64,000 nucleotides of DNA from Clostridiales bacterium (GTDB lineage Bacteria > Bacillota > Clostridia > Saccharofermentanales > Saccharofermentanaceae), in assembly GCA_017561715.1 (NCBI GenBank), contig JAFZBN010000002.1:1-64000 (forward strand), written 5' to 3'. Below, one piece after another: positions 18,300 to 26,903 of this stretch (position 1 is the first letter of the stretch; each line of letters opens with the position of its first letter). The notes under the pieces were generated by a model, which was not told the DNA's origin, did no database searches, and was given only the letters and a program-made list of their open reading frames with translations. The position numbers and the translations under genes were made by a program.

Positions 18300-19256
18300 A
18301 TGCTGGTCAGTCTGATGGTTCCCTGTTATAACGAAGAAGAAGCGCTGCCGTATCTTTACGATGCTCTTTGTAAAGTGATGGAAGAATGCTCGAAGTACGA
18401 GTACGAACTGATCTTTGTCAATGACGGCAGCCGTGATAAGACGCTTTCCGTACTTAAAGACATGGCCGAAAAGGACTCTCGTGTCCACTATATCTCTTTT
18501 TCCAGAAACTTCGGTAAAGAAGCGGCGATGTACGCCGGTCTTGCTGCCGCAAAGGGCGAATGGATCGGTCTTTTGGATGCCGACATGCAGGACCCGCCGT
18601 CACTTCTTCCCGAAATGTTCCAGGCTCTGGAAAACGACGAGTGCGACATCATCGCGACACGCCGTGTCTCCAGAAAAGGCGAGCCGCCGATCAGAAGCTG
18701 GTTTGCCCGCCGTTTCTATCACCTGATCAACAAGTTCACGGATGTCGAGATCGTGGACGGCGCCAGAGACTTCCGTGTCATGAAGCGTCCGGTCGTCGAC
18801 GCGATCCTTTCCCTCGGTGAAAGACAGCGTTTCAGCAAAGGTATCTTCGCCTGGGTCGGTTTCCGCACCAAGTGGCTCGAATATGAAAACGTTGAGCGTG
18901 TCGCAGGCGAGACGAAATGGTCATTCTGGAAACTTTTCCGTTATGCCATCGAAGGTATCGTATCCTTCACCACCGCGCCTCTTCGTATCGCGATGATCGT
19001 CGGATTCCTCACTTCGCTGGGCGCCTTTGTCTACTTGGTTTATTACTTCATCCACGCCCTCATCTATCAGACATGGGAAAAGGCAGCTGGTTATCCTTCC
19101 CTTTTGTCCTTCATGCTCTTCCTGGGCGGCATGATCCTTATGGCACTCGGTATCATCGGTGAATATCTTGCCAAGACGTACATCGAAGTAAAGAGCCGTC
19201 CGCTCTATGTCATTGCGGAAGACAATATCGAGAAGAAGGATTTAATCTCTCAGTAA
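18300..19256 (+). CDS. CsbB/GtrB-like family 2 glycosyltransferase
   Basis: 318 residues. The GT2 domain shows VPCYNEEEALPYLY, the first Asp motif FVNDGSRDKT and the DXD-like LLDADMQDPP. VHYISFSRNFGKEAA closely follows what I recall of Bacillus CsbB. Two transmembrane helices (about residues 231-256 and 266-293) end it. Such enzymes load a sugar from a UDP- or GDP-sugar onto undecaprenyl phosphate on the inner face of the membrane. The ATG at 18300 is preferred to one at 18288 because GAGGTG lies four bases before it. It is divergent from the tandem yfhO genes, mirroring the csbB-yfhO pairing of Bacillus. A GtrA-type flippase gene is not in the window. Confidence 0.92.
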   Translation: MLVSLMVPCYNEEEALPYLYDALCKVMEECSKYEYELIFVNDGSRDKTLSVLKDMAEKDSRVHYISFSRNFGKEAAMYAGLAAAKGEWIGLLDADMQDPPSLLPEMFQALENDECDIIATRRVSRKGEPPIRSWFARRFYHLINKFTDVEIVDGARDFRVMKRPVVDAILSLGERQRFSKGIFAWVGFRTKWLEYENVERVAGETKWSFWKLFRYAIEGIVSFTTAPLRIAMIVGFLTSLGAFVYLVYYFIHALIYQTWEKAAGYPSLLSFMLFLGGMILMALGIIGEYLAKTYIEVKSRPLYVIAEDNIEKKDLISQ

Positions 19257-19268
19257 TTGATGCTCGTT

Positions 19269-19339
19269 AAGAAAAGAAGTTTTCTTGTGCTGGTCCTCGG
19301 GCTGAAGCCCTGCGGAGGCACTTCGAAAACTTTTTTCTT
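19269..19339 (+). terminator. Structured terminator element A (glycosyltransferase gene)
   Basis: A 15-bp outer stem with one bulge (19269-19284 with 19325-19339) encloses a core made of GCTGGTCCTCGGGC, a four-base loop TGAA and GCCCTGCGGAGGC. The right arm runs into TTTTTTCTT. It starts 13 bases after the glycosyltransferase stop. The same core recurs at 20011-20082 on the other strand with different but compensating stem bases. Confidence 0.8.
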
Positions 19340-19370
19340 ATTCGAGAATTCATCAGATCCCGAGAAATAG

Positions 19371-19407
19371 AAAAACCTTCCCGAGGATCGGCTCGAGAAG
19401 GTTTTTT
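19371..19407 (-). terminator. Intrinsic terminator of ppiB, likely bidirectional
   Basis: The stem AAAAACCTTC / GAAGGTTTTT with an inner CGAG / CTCG has T-tracts on both strands. It lies 25 bases past the ppiB stop. Confidence 0.85.
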
Positions 19408-19431
19408 CATGTTCAAAGTTTATATCGCGAA

Positions 19432-19917
19432 TTACTTTGTAACAGTAACTTTTTTCATTTTCTGCTCCTTGAGCGGGCGGTCGCCACGGTCTGTAGGAGT
19501 AGCAGCGATCTCATCAACGACTTCGATACCTTCGATGATCTTGCCGAACGCAGCGTAGTTGCCGTCGAGGAACGGGCCGTCTTCGTGCATGATGAAGAAC
19601 TGGGATCCTGCGGAGTTCGGGTCTCCCGCGCGTGCCATGGAAAGAACGCCACGCTCATGGGACAGATCGTTCGGAACGCCGTTCGCTCTGAACTCACCCT
19701 TGATGTGATGGCCCGGGCCGCCCATGCCTGTACCTGTCGGGTCACCGCCCTGGATCATGAATCCGGAAATGACTCTGTGGAAGATAAGTCCGTCGTAGAA
19801 ACCTTTCTCGATCAGATCTACGAAGTTCTGTACGCTGATCGGCGCAACATCCGGATAAAGCTCAAGCTTCATGATGCCGCCGTTTTCCATTTCAATAGTT
19901 ACGATTGGATTTGCCAT
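19432..19917 (-). CDS. ppiB: Cyclophilin-type peptidyl-prolyl cis-trans isomerase
   Basis: 161 residues, a single cytoplasmic cyclophilin domain with no signal peptide. FHRVISGFMIQGGDPTGTG contains the catalytic Arg and the substrate pocket; GSQFFIMHEDGPFLDGNYAAFGKI completes the fold. It speeds proline isomerisation during folding. AAAGGAGA lies eight bases before the ATG. It is flanked by terminators on its 3' side and by a long non-coding stretch upstream, so it is probably monocistronic. Confidence 0.95.
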   Translation of the reverse strand: MANPIVTIEMENGGIMKLELYPDVAPISVQNFVDLIEKGFYDGLIFHRVISGFMIQGGDPTGTGMGGPGHHIKGEFRANGVPNDLSHERGVLSMARAGDPNSAGSQFFIMHEDGPFLDGNYAAFGKIIEGIEVVDEIAATPTDRGDRPLKEQKMKKVTVTK

Positions 19918-20010
19918 AATTCAAATCTCCTTTGTTTTAGTCACTCTTTGATACTACGGGAAAAGCACTTGTTTTGCAAGTTTCTGCGAAAAGACTTCAT
20001 TGCATCATCT

Positions 20011-20082
20011 CGCAGAAAAAACCTTCGACACGCCTCCGCAGGGCAACGCCCGAGGACCAGCGCGAGAAGGTTTATTTCTGCG
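20011..20082 (-). terminator. Structured terminator element B (truA)
   Basis: On the minus strand a CGCAGAAA...TTTCTGCG base and an ACCTTC / GAAGGT stem enclose the core shared with 19269-19339. The core is GCTGGTCCTCGGGC, a three-base loop GTT and GCCCTGCGGAGGC. The right arm runs into TTTTTT. It begins seven bases past the truA stop. Confidence 0.8.
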
Positions 20083-20089
20083 CAGTTAT

Positions 20090-20878
20090 TTACCAGACAA
20101 GATCCTCGTAGAGCACTTCTTCCAAAGTAAGTCCTTTTGCCGGCATGGTCTTCCCTGCTTCTTTGCGAACTCCTTCGCCGGTCAGGAGTTTTTCGATCTC
20201 AGTCTTCGTCATTTTGCCCTGGCCGACATATACGAGGGTTCCTGCCATGATGCGAACCATGTTGTAAAGGAAGGATTCTCCGATGACCGTGATCTCGATG
20301 AGGTTGGGATCGCCTTCGGCGCGTCTGACATAAACGTCTTTCATGGTGCGGATCGGAGTGATGTCCGGGCCGCCCTGCGCGCGGAACGCGGAGAAATCGT
20401 GCGTGCCGATAAATGCTTTTGCCGCGTCGTCCATCGCCTCTACATCAAGGACTCCCGGAACGAAAGCCTCGGTCCTTCTGTTAACGGCTGAAGGTACCTT
20501 CGCGTTTCTGACACGATAGCAGTAGCGCTTGCCCTTGCTGTTGAAACGCGTGTGGAAAGTTTCCGGAACTTCCTTGGCCGCAAGCACCACGAGATCGTCA
20601 TCAAGTACCGCGTTTAACGCCAGCGGGATCTTATCCTCCGGGATCGAAAAAGGAACATCCACATGGGAAATATGTCCCTTGGCATGCACACCGGAATCCG
20701 TCCGGCTGCATCCGTATATACGACAAAAGCGCCCGTACACCTTCTCCACTGCTTCTTCCAGTGTCTGCTGTACGGAACGCCCGTTATCCTGTCTTTGGAA
20801 ACCGACGAAATCGGTCCCGTCATATTCGGTCAGCAAAGCGATGCGGATATCCGTAAGCGGTCTGCCTTCCTCACTCAT
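20090..20878 (-). CDS. truA: tRNA pseudouridine(38-40) synthase
   Basis: 262 residues. Converts uridines 38-40 of the tRNA anticodon stem to pseudouridine. The catalytic Asp61 lies in GCSRTDSGVHAKGH, and YDGTDFVGFQRQ and FLYNMVRIMAGTLV are further family blocks. It starts five bases after the glucokinase stop on the same strand and shares its transcript. It ends at structured terminator B. Confidence 0.95.
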   Translation of the reverse strand: MSEEGRPLTDIRIALLTEYDGTDFVGFQRQDNGRSVQQTLEEAVEKVYGRFCRIYGCSRTDSGVHAKGHISHVDVPFSIPEDKIPLALNAVLDDDLVVLAAKEVPETFHTRFNSKGKRYCYRVRNAKVPSAVNRRTEAFVPGVLDVEAMDDAAKAFIGTHDFSAFRAQGGPDITPIRTMKDVYVRRAEGDPNLIEITVIGESFLYNMVRIMAGTLVYVGQGKMTKTEIEKLLTGEGVRKEAGKTMPAKGLTLEEVLYEDLVW

Positions 20879-20882
20879 TTTA

Positions 20883-21860
20883 TTATCCCTGGATCTTGTC
20901 GTCGAAGCAGGCCTTACCCATCATGGCAGCACCTACGATACCGGCGTCGTTACCCATCTTGGCCACGCGGATCTCTGTCTTTCTGACACCCGGGCCGAAG
21001 AACGGCTTATTCAGGGTCTTCTCACGAAGCGGAACCATCAGCGGATCACCTTCGTTGCAGACACCGCCGCCGATCAGGAGCACTTCCGGCATGAAAGTGT
21101 TGATCGCGTTCGCCAGACCTTCGGAAAGATAATCGATATATGTGTCTACGACATTCGCGGCAACTTCGTCACCGGCTCTCATACCGTCAAATGCGATCCT
21201 TGCGTTCGACTGTCCGCCGTTCTCTTCGATGAGTTTTCCGAGGATGGAAGTCGGATTTGCTTCTGCAGCTTCCTGTGTCATTCTGGCAAGAGCAGACGCG
21301 GAACCGTATGCCTCGAAGCAGCCCTTACGTCCGCAGGAACACTGCTGTCCGTTGACCATGATGACATGGTGACCGAACTCGGAACCTGCCTGGTTAAAGC
21401 CGGAGAAGATTCTGTTGTTGATGATGACGCCGGCACCGATACCCGTTCCGAGTGTGATCGTAACGGAATCCGCGACATCTGCCGCCGCGCCGGAAACGCT
21501 CTCTGCCATAGCCGCGCAGTTCGCGTCATTGTCGATATATACCGGAAGATCGATCACGGAACGGATGATCTTTCTCATCGGCGCGTTTACGAAAGGAAGA
21601 TTGGTCGCGTAGACCAGTGTACCTGCCTTATTGTCCGGTGTTCCCGGAGAGCCGATACCGATAGCGGCAACATCGGACTCGGTAATCTTTGCTTCTGCAA
21701 TTGCCTGCTTTGCGAGATTACCCATGTCTGTGATGATGTCTTCCATCGGGCGGTCCGCGTTCGTCTTGATGCTGACCTTATTCAGAAGTTCACCCTTCTC
21801 AGTTACTACGCCGGCCTTGATGTTCGTGCCGCCGAGATCGATTCCTACATAATAAGCCAT
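20883..21860 (-). CDS. glk: ROK-family glucokinase
   Basis: 325 residues. Phosphorylates glucose with ATP to glucose-6-phosphate in the cytosol. GIDLGGTNIKAG (5-16) is the ATP-phosphate loop, YIDNDANCAAMAE carries the catalytic Asp, and CSCGRKGCFEAYGS (about 165-180) is the ROK zinc-binding motif. There is no N-terminal helix-turn-helix, so it is an enzyme and not a ROK repressor. It is first of a two-gene unit with truA. Another hexose substrate is possible, as ROK kinases vary. Confidence 0.92.
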   Translation of the reverse strand: MAYYVGIDLGGTNIKAGVVTEKGELLNKVSIKTNADRPMEDIITDMGNLAKQAIAEAKITESDVAAIGIGSPGTPDNKAGTLVYATNLPFVNAPMRKIIRSVIDLPVYIDNDANCAAMAESVSGAAADVADSVTITLGTGIGAGVIINNRIFSGFNQAGSEFGHHVIMVNGQQCSCGRKGCFEAYGSASALARMTQEAAEANPTSILGKLIEENGGQSNARIAFDGMRAGDEVAANVVDTYIDYLSEGLANAINTFMPEVLLIGGGVCNEGDPLMVPLREKTLNKPFFGPGVRKTEIRVAKMGNDAGIVGAAMMGKACFDDKIQG

Positions 21861-21898
21861 TTCAAATTCTCCTCATCTTGAAACTCATCTATCTTCTG

Positions 21899-21940
21899 CC
21901 CCGGATCCCTTTCCCCGGGGGAATTCGCCCATGCGCGAAT
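21899..21940 (-). other. Two adjacent hairpins after ecfT
   Basis: CCCCGG / CCGGGG (21899-21920) and ATTCGC / GCGAAT (21923-21940) lie between ecfT and glk. Neither has a T-tract on the minus strand, so a terminator role for ecfT is only possible. Confidence 0.4.
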
Positions 21941-21943
21941 ATT

Positions 21944-22759
21944 TTATATTAATTTCGGCAATAAATCTACTGCCACGGGAATAAAAGCGACCACCGTCAG
22001 GATGAAAAACCACATGAAGTCAGACGCCTTCAACTTGAGCGGATGGAGTTTTGTCTTGCCGACACCTCCCTGGTAGCATCTCGCATCCATCGCGACCGCC
22101 AGTTCTTCCGCTCTTTTAAAAGAACTTACAAACAGCGGCACCAGTACGGCGACATATCCTTTGGCGCGCTGGAACACGTTTCCCGTATCGTATTCCGCGC
22201 CACGCGACGACTGTGCTTTCATGATCTTATCCGTCTCCTCGACAAGCGTCGGGATGAATCGGATCGCGATCGAGATCGTCATGGCGATCTCATTGACCGG
22301 CACCTTGATGACCTTCAGCGGAGAACCGAGAGACTCGAGCGCGTCCGCCAGTTTCAACGGTGTCGTCGTAAGCGTAAGAAGGATGCTCGTCGCGATGATC
22401 AGAAGCAGAAGTCGCAGCACCATCAGGACCGCTCGTTCCAATCCTCCGTAAGTCACCTTGATGACTCCCCATGACCAAAGCGTTTCTCCCGATCTTATCG
22501 TCAGCACGTTGATGATGAAGATAAAGATCATGATAAAGAGGATCGGACGGACCGATCTTACTACCTCCATCGGACTGATCTTTGAAAGCAGCGTGATGAA
22601 GATAACTACGGAGACCGCGGCAAGCATAGTAAGCGGTTCATCCGCAAGGAACAGTGTCACCATGTAAAGGATGAACAGGATCACCTTGATCCTCGGGTCA
22701 AGTTTATGGAGTACGGAGTCGCCCTGTACATAACGGCCGATGGAAATGTCCTTCATCAT
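21944..22759 (-). CDS. ecfT: Energy-coupling factor transporter transmembrane component
   Basis: 271 residues with about five to six hydrophobic segments. The two cytoplasmic coupling-helix motifs typical of EcfT are present as SSRGAEY and MDARCYQG (the latter the classic A-R-G/C variant). It couples ATP hydrolysis to vitamin uptake through exchangeable S components. The ATG overlaps the stop of the fused ecfA gene by four bases. No S-component gene is nearby, which fits a group II module shared by several S proteins. Confidence 0.93.
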   Translation of the reverse strand: MMKDISIGRYVQGDSVLHKLDPRIKVILFILYMVTLFLADEPLTMLAAVSVVIFITLLSKISPMEVVRSVRPILFIMIFIFIINVLTIRSGETLWSWGVIKVTYGGLERAVLMVLRLLLLIIATSILLTLTTTPLKLADALESLGSPLKVIKVPVNEIAMTISIAIRFIPTLVEETDKIMKAQSSRGAEYDTGNVFQRAKGYVAVLVPLFVSSFKRAEELAVAMDARCYQGGVGKTKLHPLKLKASDFMWFFILTVVAFIPVAVDLLPKLI

Positions 22760-24558
22760 TGGGCATCCACCTCCTCCATGTCACCGAAGACCAGCGATTG
22801 TGCCGCCTCGGCCACATCAAAGACGGTGTCATTGATGTAAGGATATTCCTTTTTCAGTTCACTCATGGTCTGCACCAGACAGGGCTTGTCGAGGCGCATC
22901 GCGTAAGAGTTGGTTTCCTGAGAAAAAAGTTTCTCCGGAGATCCGAAGAATACCTGTTCTCCCTTTTTCAGCACCAGCACGCGGTCCGCGATCCTGGCGG
23001 CTTCGTCCATATCGTGTGAGACCAGAACGATGGATTTGCCCTGATCTCTTAATGTCTCAATGTAACCGAAGATCTCTTTCTGACCGGCAGGATCCAATCC
23101 CGCGGCCGGCTCGTCGAGAATGAGTACATCCGGATTCATCGCAAGGATACCCGCGAAAGCGACTCTTCTCTTCTGTCCGCCGGAAAGCTCAAACGGAGAT
23201 CTCTTCAGAATATCTTCAGAAAGGCCGACGAGCGGCAGCGACTCGCGCATCAGCCTGTCGCAGGTCTTGTCGTCGTAGCCCATCTTGCTCGGACCAAACT
23301 TGATATCTTTCTCGACGGTTTCCTCGAAAAGCTGATATTCGGGATACTGGAACAGAAGTCCTACATGGCTTCTGATCTTCTTGATCTCATTGTTCTTTTC
23401 GGTCGAGATGTATTTCTTTTCTTCCTCACTCCAGACTTCCACTTTGCCTTCAAGCGGGCGCAGAATGCCGTTGAGATGAGAAATGAGCGTAGTCTTACCG
23501 GAACCGCTGTGTCCGATAACAGTTACGATCTCGCCTTTTTTGACGTCAAAAGCAATGTCCGAGATCGCCTTCTTTTCCTTCTTGTCGTAACTATGGGAAA
23601 GACCGGTAACACGAAGGATGACCTGATCGGAAACCTCACGCGGTTCCTTAATCGTCCTCAACTTCGGATCCGGATGTTTGTCTTTTAAGATCTCACGGAT
23701 CTTCTTCTTCGCGGTCTCTTCCGACAGAAAATCACTCTGCTCGGTCTCCACTCCGCAGAGACGGGCAACTTCACAGAGAAGCTCCGCCCATTTCGGAAGC
23801 TCCAGACCGAGTTCCCTGATCCTGTCGACCTGGGAGAATACCTCCGACGGAGTGCCGTTCAAACGGATATTTCCTTTTTCCAGGATAATCACGCGATCCG
23901 CGAGATATGCCTCGTGCATATCGTGCGTAATGTGGATAACGGTGATGCCCTTGTCATTACGCATTCTCGCTACCAGCTGTAAGAATTCGTCTCTGGCTTT
24001 CGGATCGAGCATGGAAGTACTCTCGTCAAGGATCAGAAGCTGCGGCTGCATAGCGAGGACACCCGCGATCGCCAGTTTTTGTTTCTGACCTCCCGAAAGA
24101 GACGACGGCTGCTTGTCTGCCTTTTCAAGAAGACCGACATAGCCAAGTGCTTTTTCCACACGAAGCGCAAGCTCCGGAAGCGGGACCGAAAGATTTTCCG
24201 GACCGAACGCGACGTCCTCTTCGACCGTCGTTCCGACGATCTGATTGTCAGGATTCTGGAATACCATTCCGCAGTGGGAACGGATCGGCCAGAAATTTTC
24301 GTCTTTGTCCGCCTCCAGATCGAATACGGAGAGTTTTCCCGAATCCGGGAACTCCAGGATATTGATCATCTTGGCGAGTGTGGATTTACCGGAGCCGTTT
24401 CTGCCTAAGATCGCGACGTATTCGCCCTTCTTAACAGTAAAAGAAGCATGGTCCACCGCCACGACATCCTTTCCGGAATTCGTCTCATAGGAAAACAGGA
24501 TATCCTCTGCTTTCACTGTCAGGTTATATTCCGCAATGTCCTTGGTATTGGAATCCAT
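22756..24558 (-). CDS. Fused EcfA1-EcfA2 ATPase of an ECF transporter
   Basis: 600 residues holding two complete ABC ATPase domains. Domain 1: Walker A GRNGSGKS (52-59), Q-loop FQNPDNQI, signature LSGGQKQK (154-161), Walker B LLILDESTSMLD. Domain 2: Walker A GHSGSGKT (349-356), FQYPEYQL, signature LSGGQKRR (458-465), Walker B VLILDEPAAGLD. In most Firmicutes these are two adjacent genes (ecfA1, ecfA2). Here they are one reading frame joined by a charged linker (about 245-310). The FxNPDNQ and FxYPEYQLF signatures agree with A1 and A2 identities respectively. The gene is co-transcribed with ecfT and lies downstream of the rplQ terminator. Confidence 0.93.
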   Translation of the reverse strand: MDSNTKDIAEYNLTVKAEDILFSYETNSGKDVVAVDHASFTVKKGEYVAILGRNGSGKSTLAKMINILEFPDSGKLSVFDLEADKDENFWPIRSHCGMVFQNPDNQIVGTTVEEDVAFGPENLSVPLPELALRVEKALGYVGLLEKADKQPSSLSGGQKQKLAIAGVLAMQPQLLILDESTSMLDPKARDEFLQLVARMRNDKGITVIHITHDMHEAYLADRVIILEKGNIRLNGTPSEVFSQVDRIRELGLELPKWAELLCEVARLCGVETEQSDFLSEETAKKKIREILKDKHPDPKLRTIKEPREVSDQVILRVTGLSHSYDKKEKKAISDIAFDVKKGEIVTVIGHSGSGKTTLISHLNGILRPLEGKVEVWSEEEKKYISTEKNNEIKKIRSHVGLLFQYPEYQLFEETVEKDIKFGPSKMGYDDKTCDRLMRESLPLVGLSEDILKRSPFELSGGQKRRVAFAGILAMNPDVLILDEPAAGLDPAGQKEIFGYIETLRDQGKSIVLVSHDMDEAARIADRVLVLKKGEQVFFGSPEKLFSQETNSYAMRLDKPCLVQTMSELKKEYPYINDTVFDVAEAAQSLVFGDMEEVDAQ

Positions 24559-24590
24559 GCTACTGGTTTCTCCGATTTCTTCAGGATAGT

Positions 24591-24627
24591 AAAAGTGACG
24601 GAAGGGTTTTGCCCATCCGCCACTTTA
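24591..24627 (-). terminator. Terminator of the alpha operon after rplQ
   Basis: On the minus strand AAGTG-CGGA-GGG pairs with CCC-TCCG-CACTT around a CAAAA loop, followed by TTTTACT. It lies 25 bases past the rplQ stop and just upstream of ecfA. Confidence 0.75.
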
Positions 24628-24651
24628 TTGTATCAGATTATTTGGGCTATC

Positions 24652-25218
24652 TTACTCAGCGAATGTGAGGAGAGCCATTTCGGAAGCGTCACCGCGACGA
24701 GCGCCGAGCTTCACGATCTTTGTGTAACCACCCTTGTGATTTACAAGAGCCGGAGCGATCTCATTGTAGAGAATATCTACCGGGTTAACAACGTTGCCCT
24801 CAGCATCGTGGCTCTTTCTGAGCCAGTAAGCTGCATTCTTGCGAGCTGCCAAACGAGAAGGAGCATCAACCTGAACCGTCTTCTTGGAAACCTGACGATC
24901 AACGACTTCATACTTTCTGCCGTTCTTGGAAGTCTTGGAAACCAGGACCTTCATGCCCTTCGCATCCAGCTTCGCGGAGGAAACTGTAACTTCCTTTGTA
25001 GTAAAGTTGTCTTTTTCACGAATGGCATCAGCAATCAGCTTATCCATGATCTTAGAAACTTCCTTAGCACGAGCAACAGTTGTTACAACATGCTTTCTGT
25101 TCTCGGAAAGTGCCTTTCCGTCTTCTTTTACCGGGCAAACAACCAGAGATGTTGCCAGATTTCTCAAAATTGCGATGCGCTGATCGCTAACTCTTCCTAA
25201 TTTTCTGTAACCTGCCAT
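24652..25218 (-). CDS. rplQ: Large-subunit ribosomal protein L17, with insertion
   Basis: 188 residues, against about 113-128 in most bacteria. The N-terminal MAGYRKLGRVSDQRIAILRN and C-terminal YTKIVKLGARRGDASEMALL are canonical. About 60 extra residues lie in the middle (about 65-125), rich in Lys, Ser and Val and including TKEVTVSSAKLDAKGMKVLV. Last gene of the alpha operon, 55 bases after rpoA. Confidence 0.95.
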   Translation of the reverse strand: MAGYRKLGRVSDQRIAILRNLATSLVVCPVKEDGKALSENRKHVVTTVARAKEVSKIMDKLIADAIREKDNFTTKEVTVSSAKLDAKGMKVLVSKTSKNGRKYEVVDRQVSKKTVQVDAPSRLAARKNAAYWLRKSHDAEGNVVNPVDILYNEIAPALVNHKGGYTKIVKLGARRGDASEMALLTFAE

Positions 25219-25273
25219 GGGTTCATACCTCCTGTATATTTAAAAATATCCTAGCTGACCCTCGAGCCGCTAT

Positions 25274-26227
25274 TTAGTCCTCGACATCTGCGAGAGACAG
25301 ATCCATATCCTCGAGCTTCTGGATAACTTCTTCCAGAGACTTCTTACCGAGGTTACGAACTTTCATCATTTCGTCTTCCGACTTAGCAACGAGATCACCG
25401 ATCGTGTTGATACCTGCTCTCTTGAGGCAGTTATATGTACGAACGGAGAAATCAAGATCCTCAATGACGATGTCATGTGTGGAGTTCTTGCTGGAGCTGT
25501 CATCAGAATCACGGAAGCTCGGACCATTGGTCACGTCCGTAAGAGCTGTGAACAGACCCAGGTGCTCACGAAGGATCGCTGCAGCGGAAGAAAGAGCCTC
25601 ATCAACCTTAATGGTTGCATCGGTCCATACTTCAAGCGTCAGGCTGTCAAAGTCTGTGCGCTCACCGACACGCGTATTCTCGATACGGTAGTTAGCCTTC
25701 TTTACCGGAGTAAAGATAGAGTCGATAGCGATCGTACCGATCGTCTGTGTAGCCGGCTTATTCTGGTCAGCCGTAGCATAGCCGCGGCCCTTGCTGATCG
25801 TGAGTTCGATGAAGAGACGACCTGCTCCGTTCATTGTGCAAATGACATGATCCGGATTCATGATCTCTACTTCTTCATCGTGAACGATATCGCCTGCTGT
25901 AACTACGCCGGTCTTGCCTTCATCCATGCTGATGTATACCGTCTTCGGTGTATCAACATGAAGCTTAGCACGGATGCCCTTAACGTTGAGGATGATCTCA
26001 GTCATGTCCTCGATAACGCCCGGGATCGTGGAAAACTCATGGAAAACATTCTCAACACGAACGGATGTTACTGCTGCACCGGACAAGGAAGAAAGAAGCA
26101 CACGACGAAGGGAGTTACCCAGTGTCGTACCGTAGCCGCGCTCAAGCGGAGCGATTACGTACTTACCATAGGAGCTGTCTTCGTTGACTTCTACACACTC
26201 AATTGTCGGCTTCATAATTTCAATCAT
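25274..26227 (-). CDS. rpoA: RNA polymerase alpha subunit
   Basis: 317 residues. The N-terminal assembly domain contains YGTTLGNSLRRVLLSSL. The C-terminal domain, LKRAGINTIGDLVAKSEDEM then VRNLGKKSLEEV, contacts UP elements and activators. GGAGG lies six bases before the ATG at 26227. Its place between rpsD and rplQ is the standard alpha-operon order. Confidence 0.98.
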   Translation of the reverse strand: MIEIMKPTIECVEVNEDSSYGKYVIAPLERGYGTTLGNSLRRVLLSSLSGAAVTSVRVENVFHEFSTIPGVIEDMTEIILNVKGIRAKLHVDTPKTVYISMDEGKTGVVTAGDIVHDEEVEIMNPDHVICTMNGAGRLFIELTISKGRGYATADQNKPATQTIGTIAIDSIFTPVKKANYRIENTRVGERTDFDSLTLEVWTDATIKVDEALSSAAAILREHLGLFTALTDVTNGPSFRDSDDSSSKNSTHDIVIEDLDFSVRTYNCLKRAGINTIGDLVAKSEDEMMKVRNLGKKSLEEVIQKLEDMDLSLADVED

Positions 26228-26268
26228 ATTTATCCTCCTAGCTTGTCATGCAAAGCGAAAGGTTACTA

Positions 26269-26886
26269 TTACTTCGAGTACAACTCGACGATGAGTGTCT
26301 CCTTGACCTCGAGATCTACATCCTCACGAGCCGGCTCTCTTACGATAGAACCTGTAAGTGTCTCTTCGTTGAAGGACAGCCAAGCCGGTACCGGACGGGA
26401 ATTAGAAAGTGTCTCGAACTTCGGGGACTTTCTGGATGTTTCCTTAACGGAGATCGTATCGCCTGTCTTCAGTGTCATAGACGGGATGTTTGCCTTCTTG
26501 CCATTTACGAGGAAATGACCGTGTGTAACGAGCTGACGAGCTTCATTTCTGGAAGAAGCAAGACCCAGACGATATACGACATTGTCGAAACGGAGTTCGA
26601 GGAGCTCAAGGAGCTTTTCACCGGTCTTACCCTGCTTACGCTCAGCACGTGCATAGGTAAGTCTGAACTGCTTTTCAAGTACGCCGTAGAAACGCTTTGT
26701 CTTCTGCTTCTCACGAAGCTGTACACCATATTCTGAAATCTTTTTTCTGCCCTGACCATGCTGACCCGGAGCGGCACTCTTCTTAGCAAGTGCGCACTTA
26801 GCGGAATAGCATCTCTCACCCTTGAGGAAGAGCTTGTCTCCTTCTCTGCGGCAGAGACGGCAGGTTCCTTCTGTATATCTAGCCAT
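26269..26886 (-). CDS. rpsD: Small-subunit ribosomal protein S4, zinc-binding form
   Basis: 205 residues. Cys9, Cys12, Cys26 and Cys31 form the C-X2-C-X13-C-X4-C zinc site that only some bacteria keep. The S4 RNA-binding domain follows ([20 protein letters not shown]). S4 nucleates 30S assembly and in enteric bacteria represses its own operon. It lies in the alpha operon here, unlike in Bacillus, so self-control through the rpsM leader is possible. Confidence 0.98.
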   Translation of the reverse strand: MARYTEGTCRLCRREGDKLFLKGERCYSAKCALAKKSAAPGQHGQGRKKISEYGVQLREKQKTKRFYGVLEKQFRLTYARAERKQGKTGEKLLELLELRFDNVVYRLGLASSRNEARQLVTHGHFLVNGKKANIPSMTLKTGDTISVKETSRKSPKFETLSNSRPVPAWLSFNEETLTGSIVREPAREDVDLEVKETLIVELYSK

Positions 26887-26903
26887 TCTCTATACCTCCG
26901 AAC

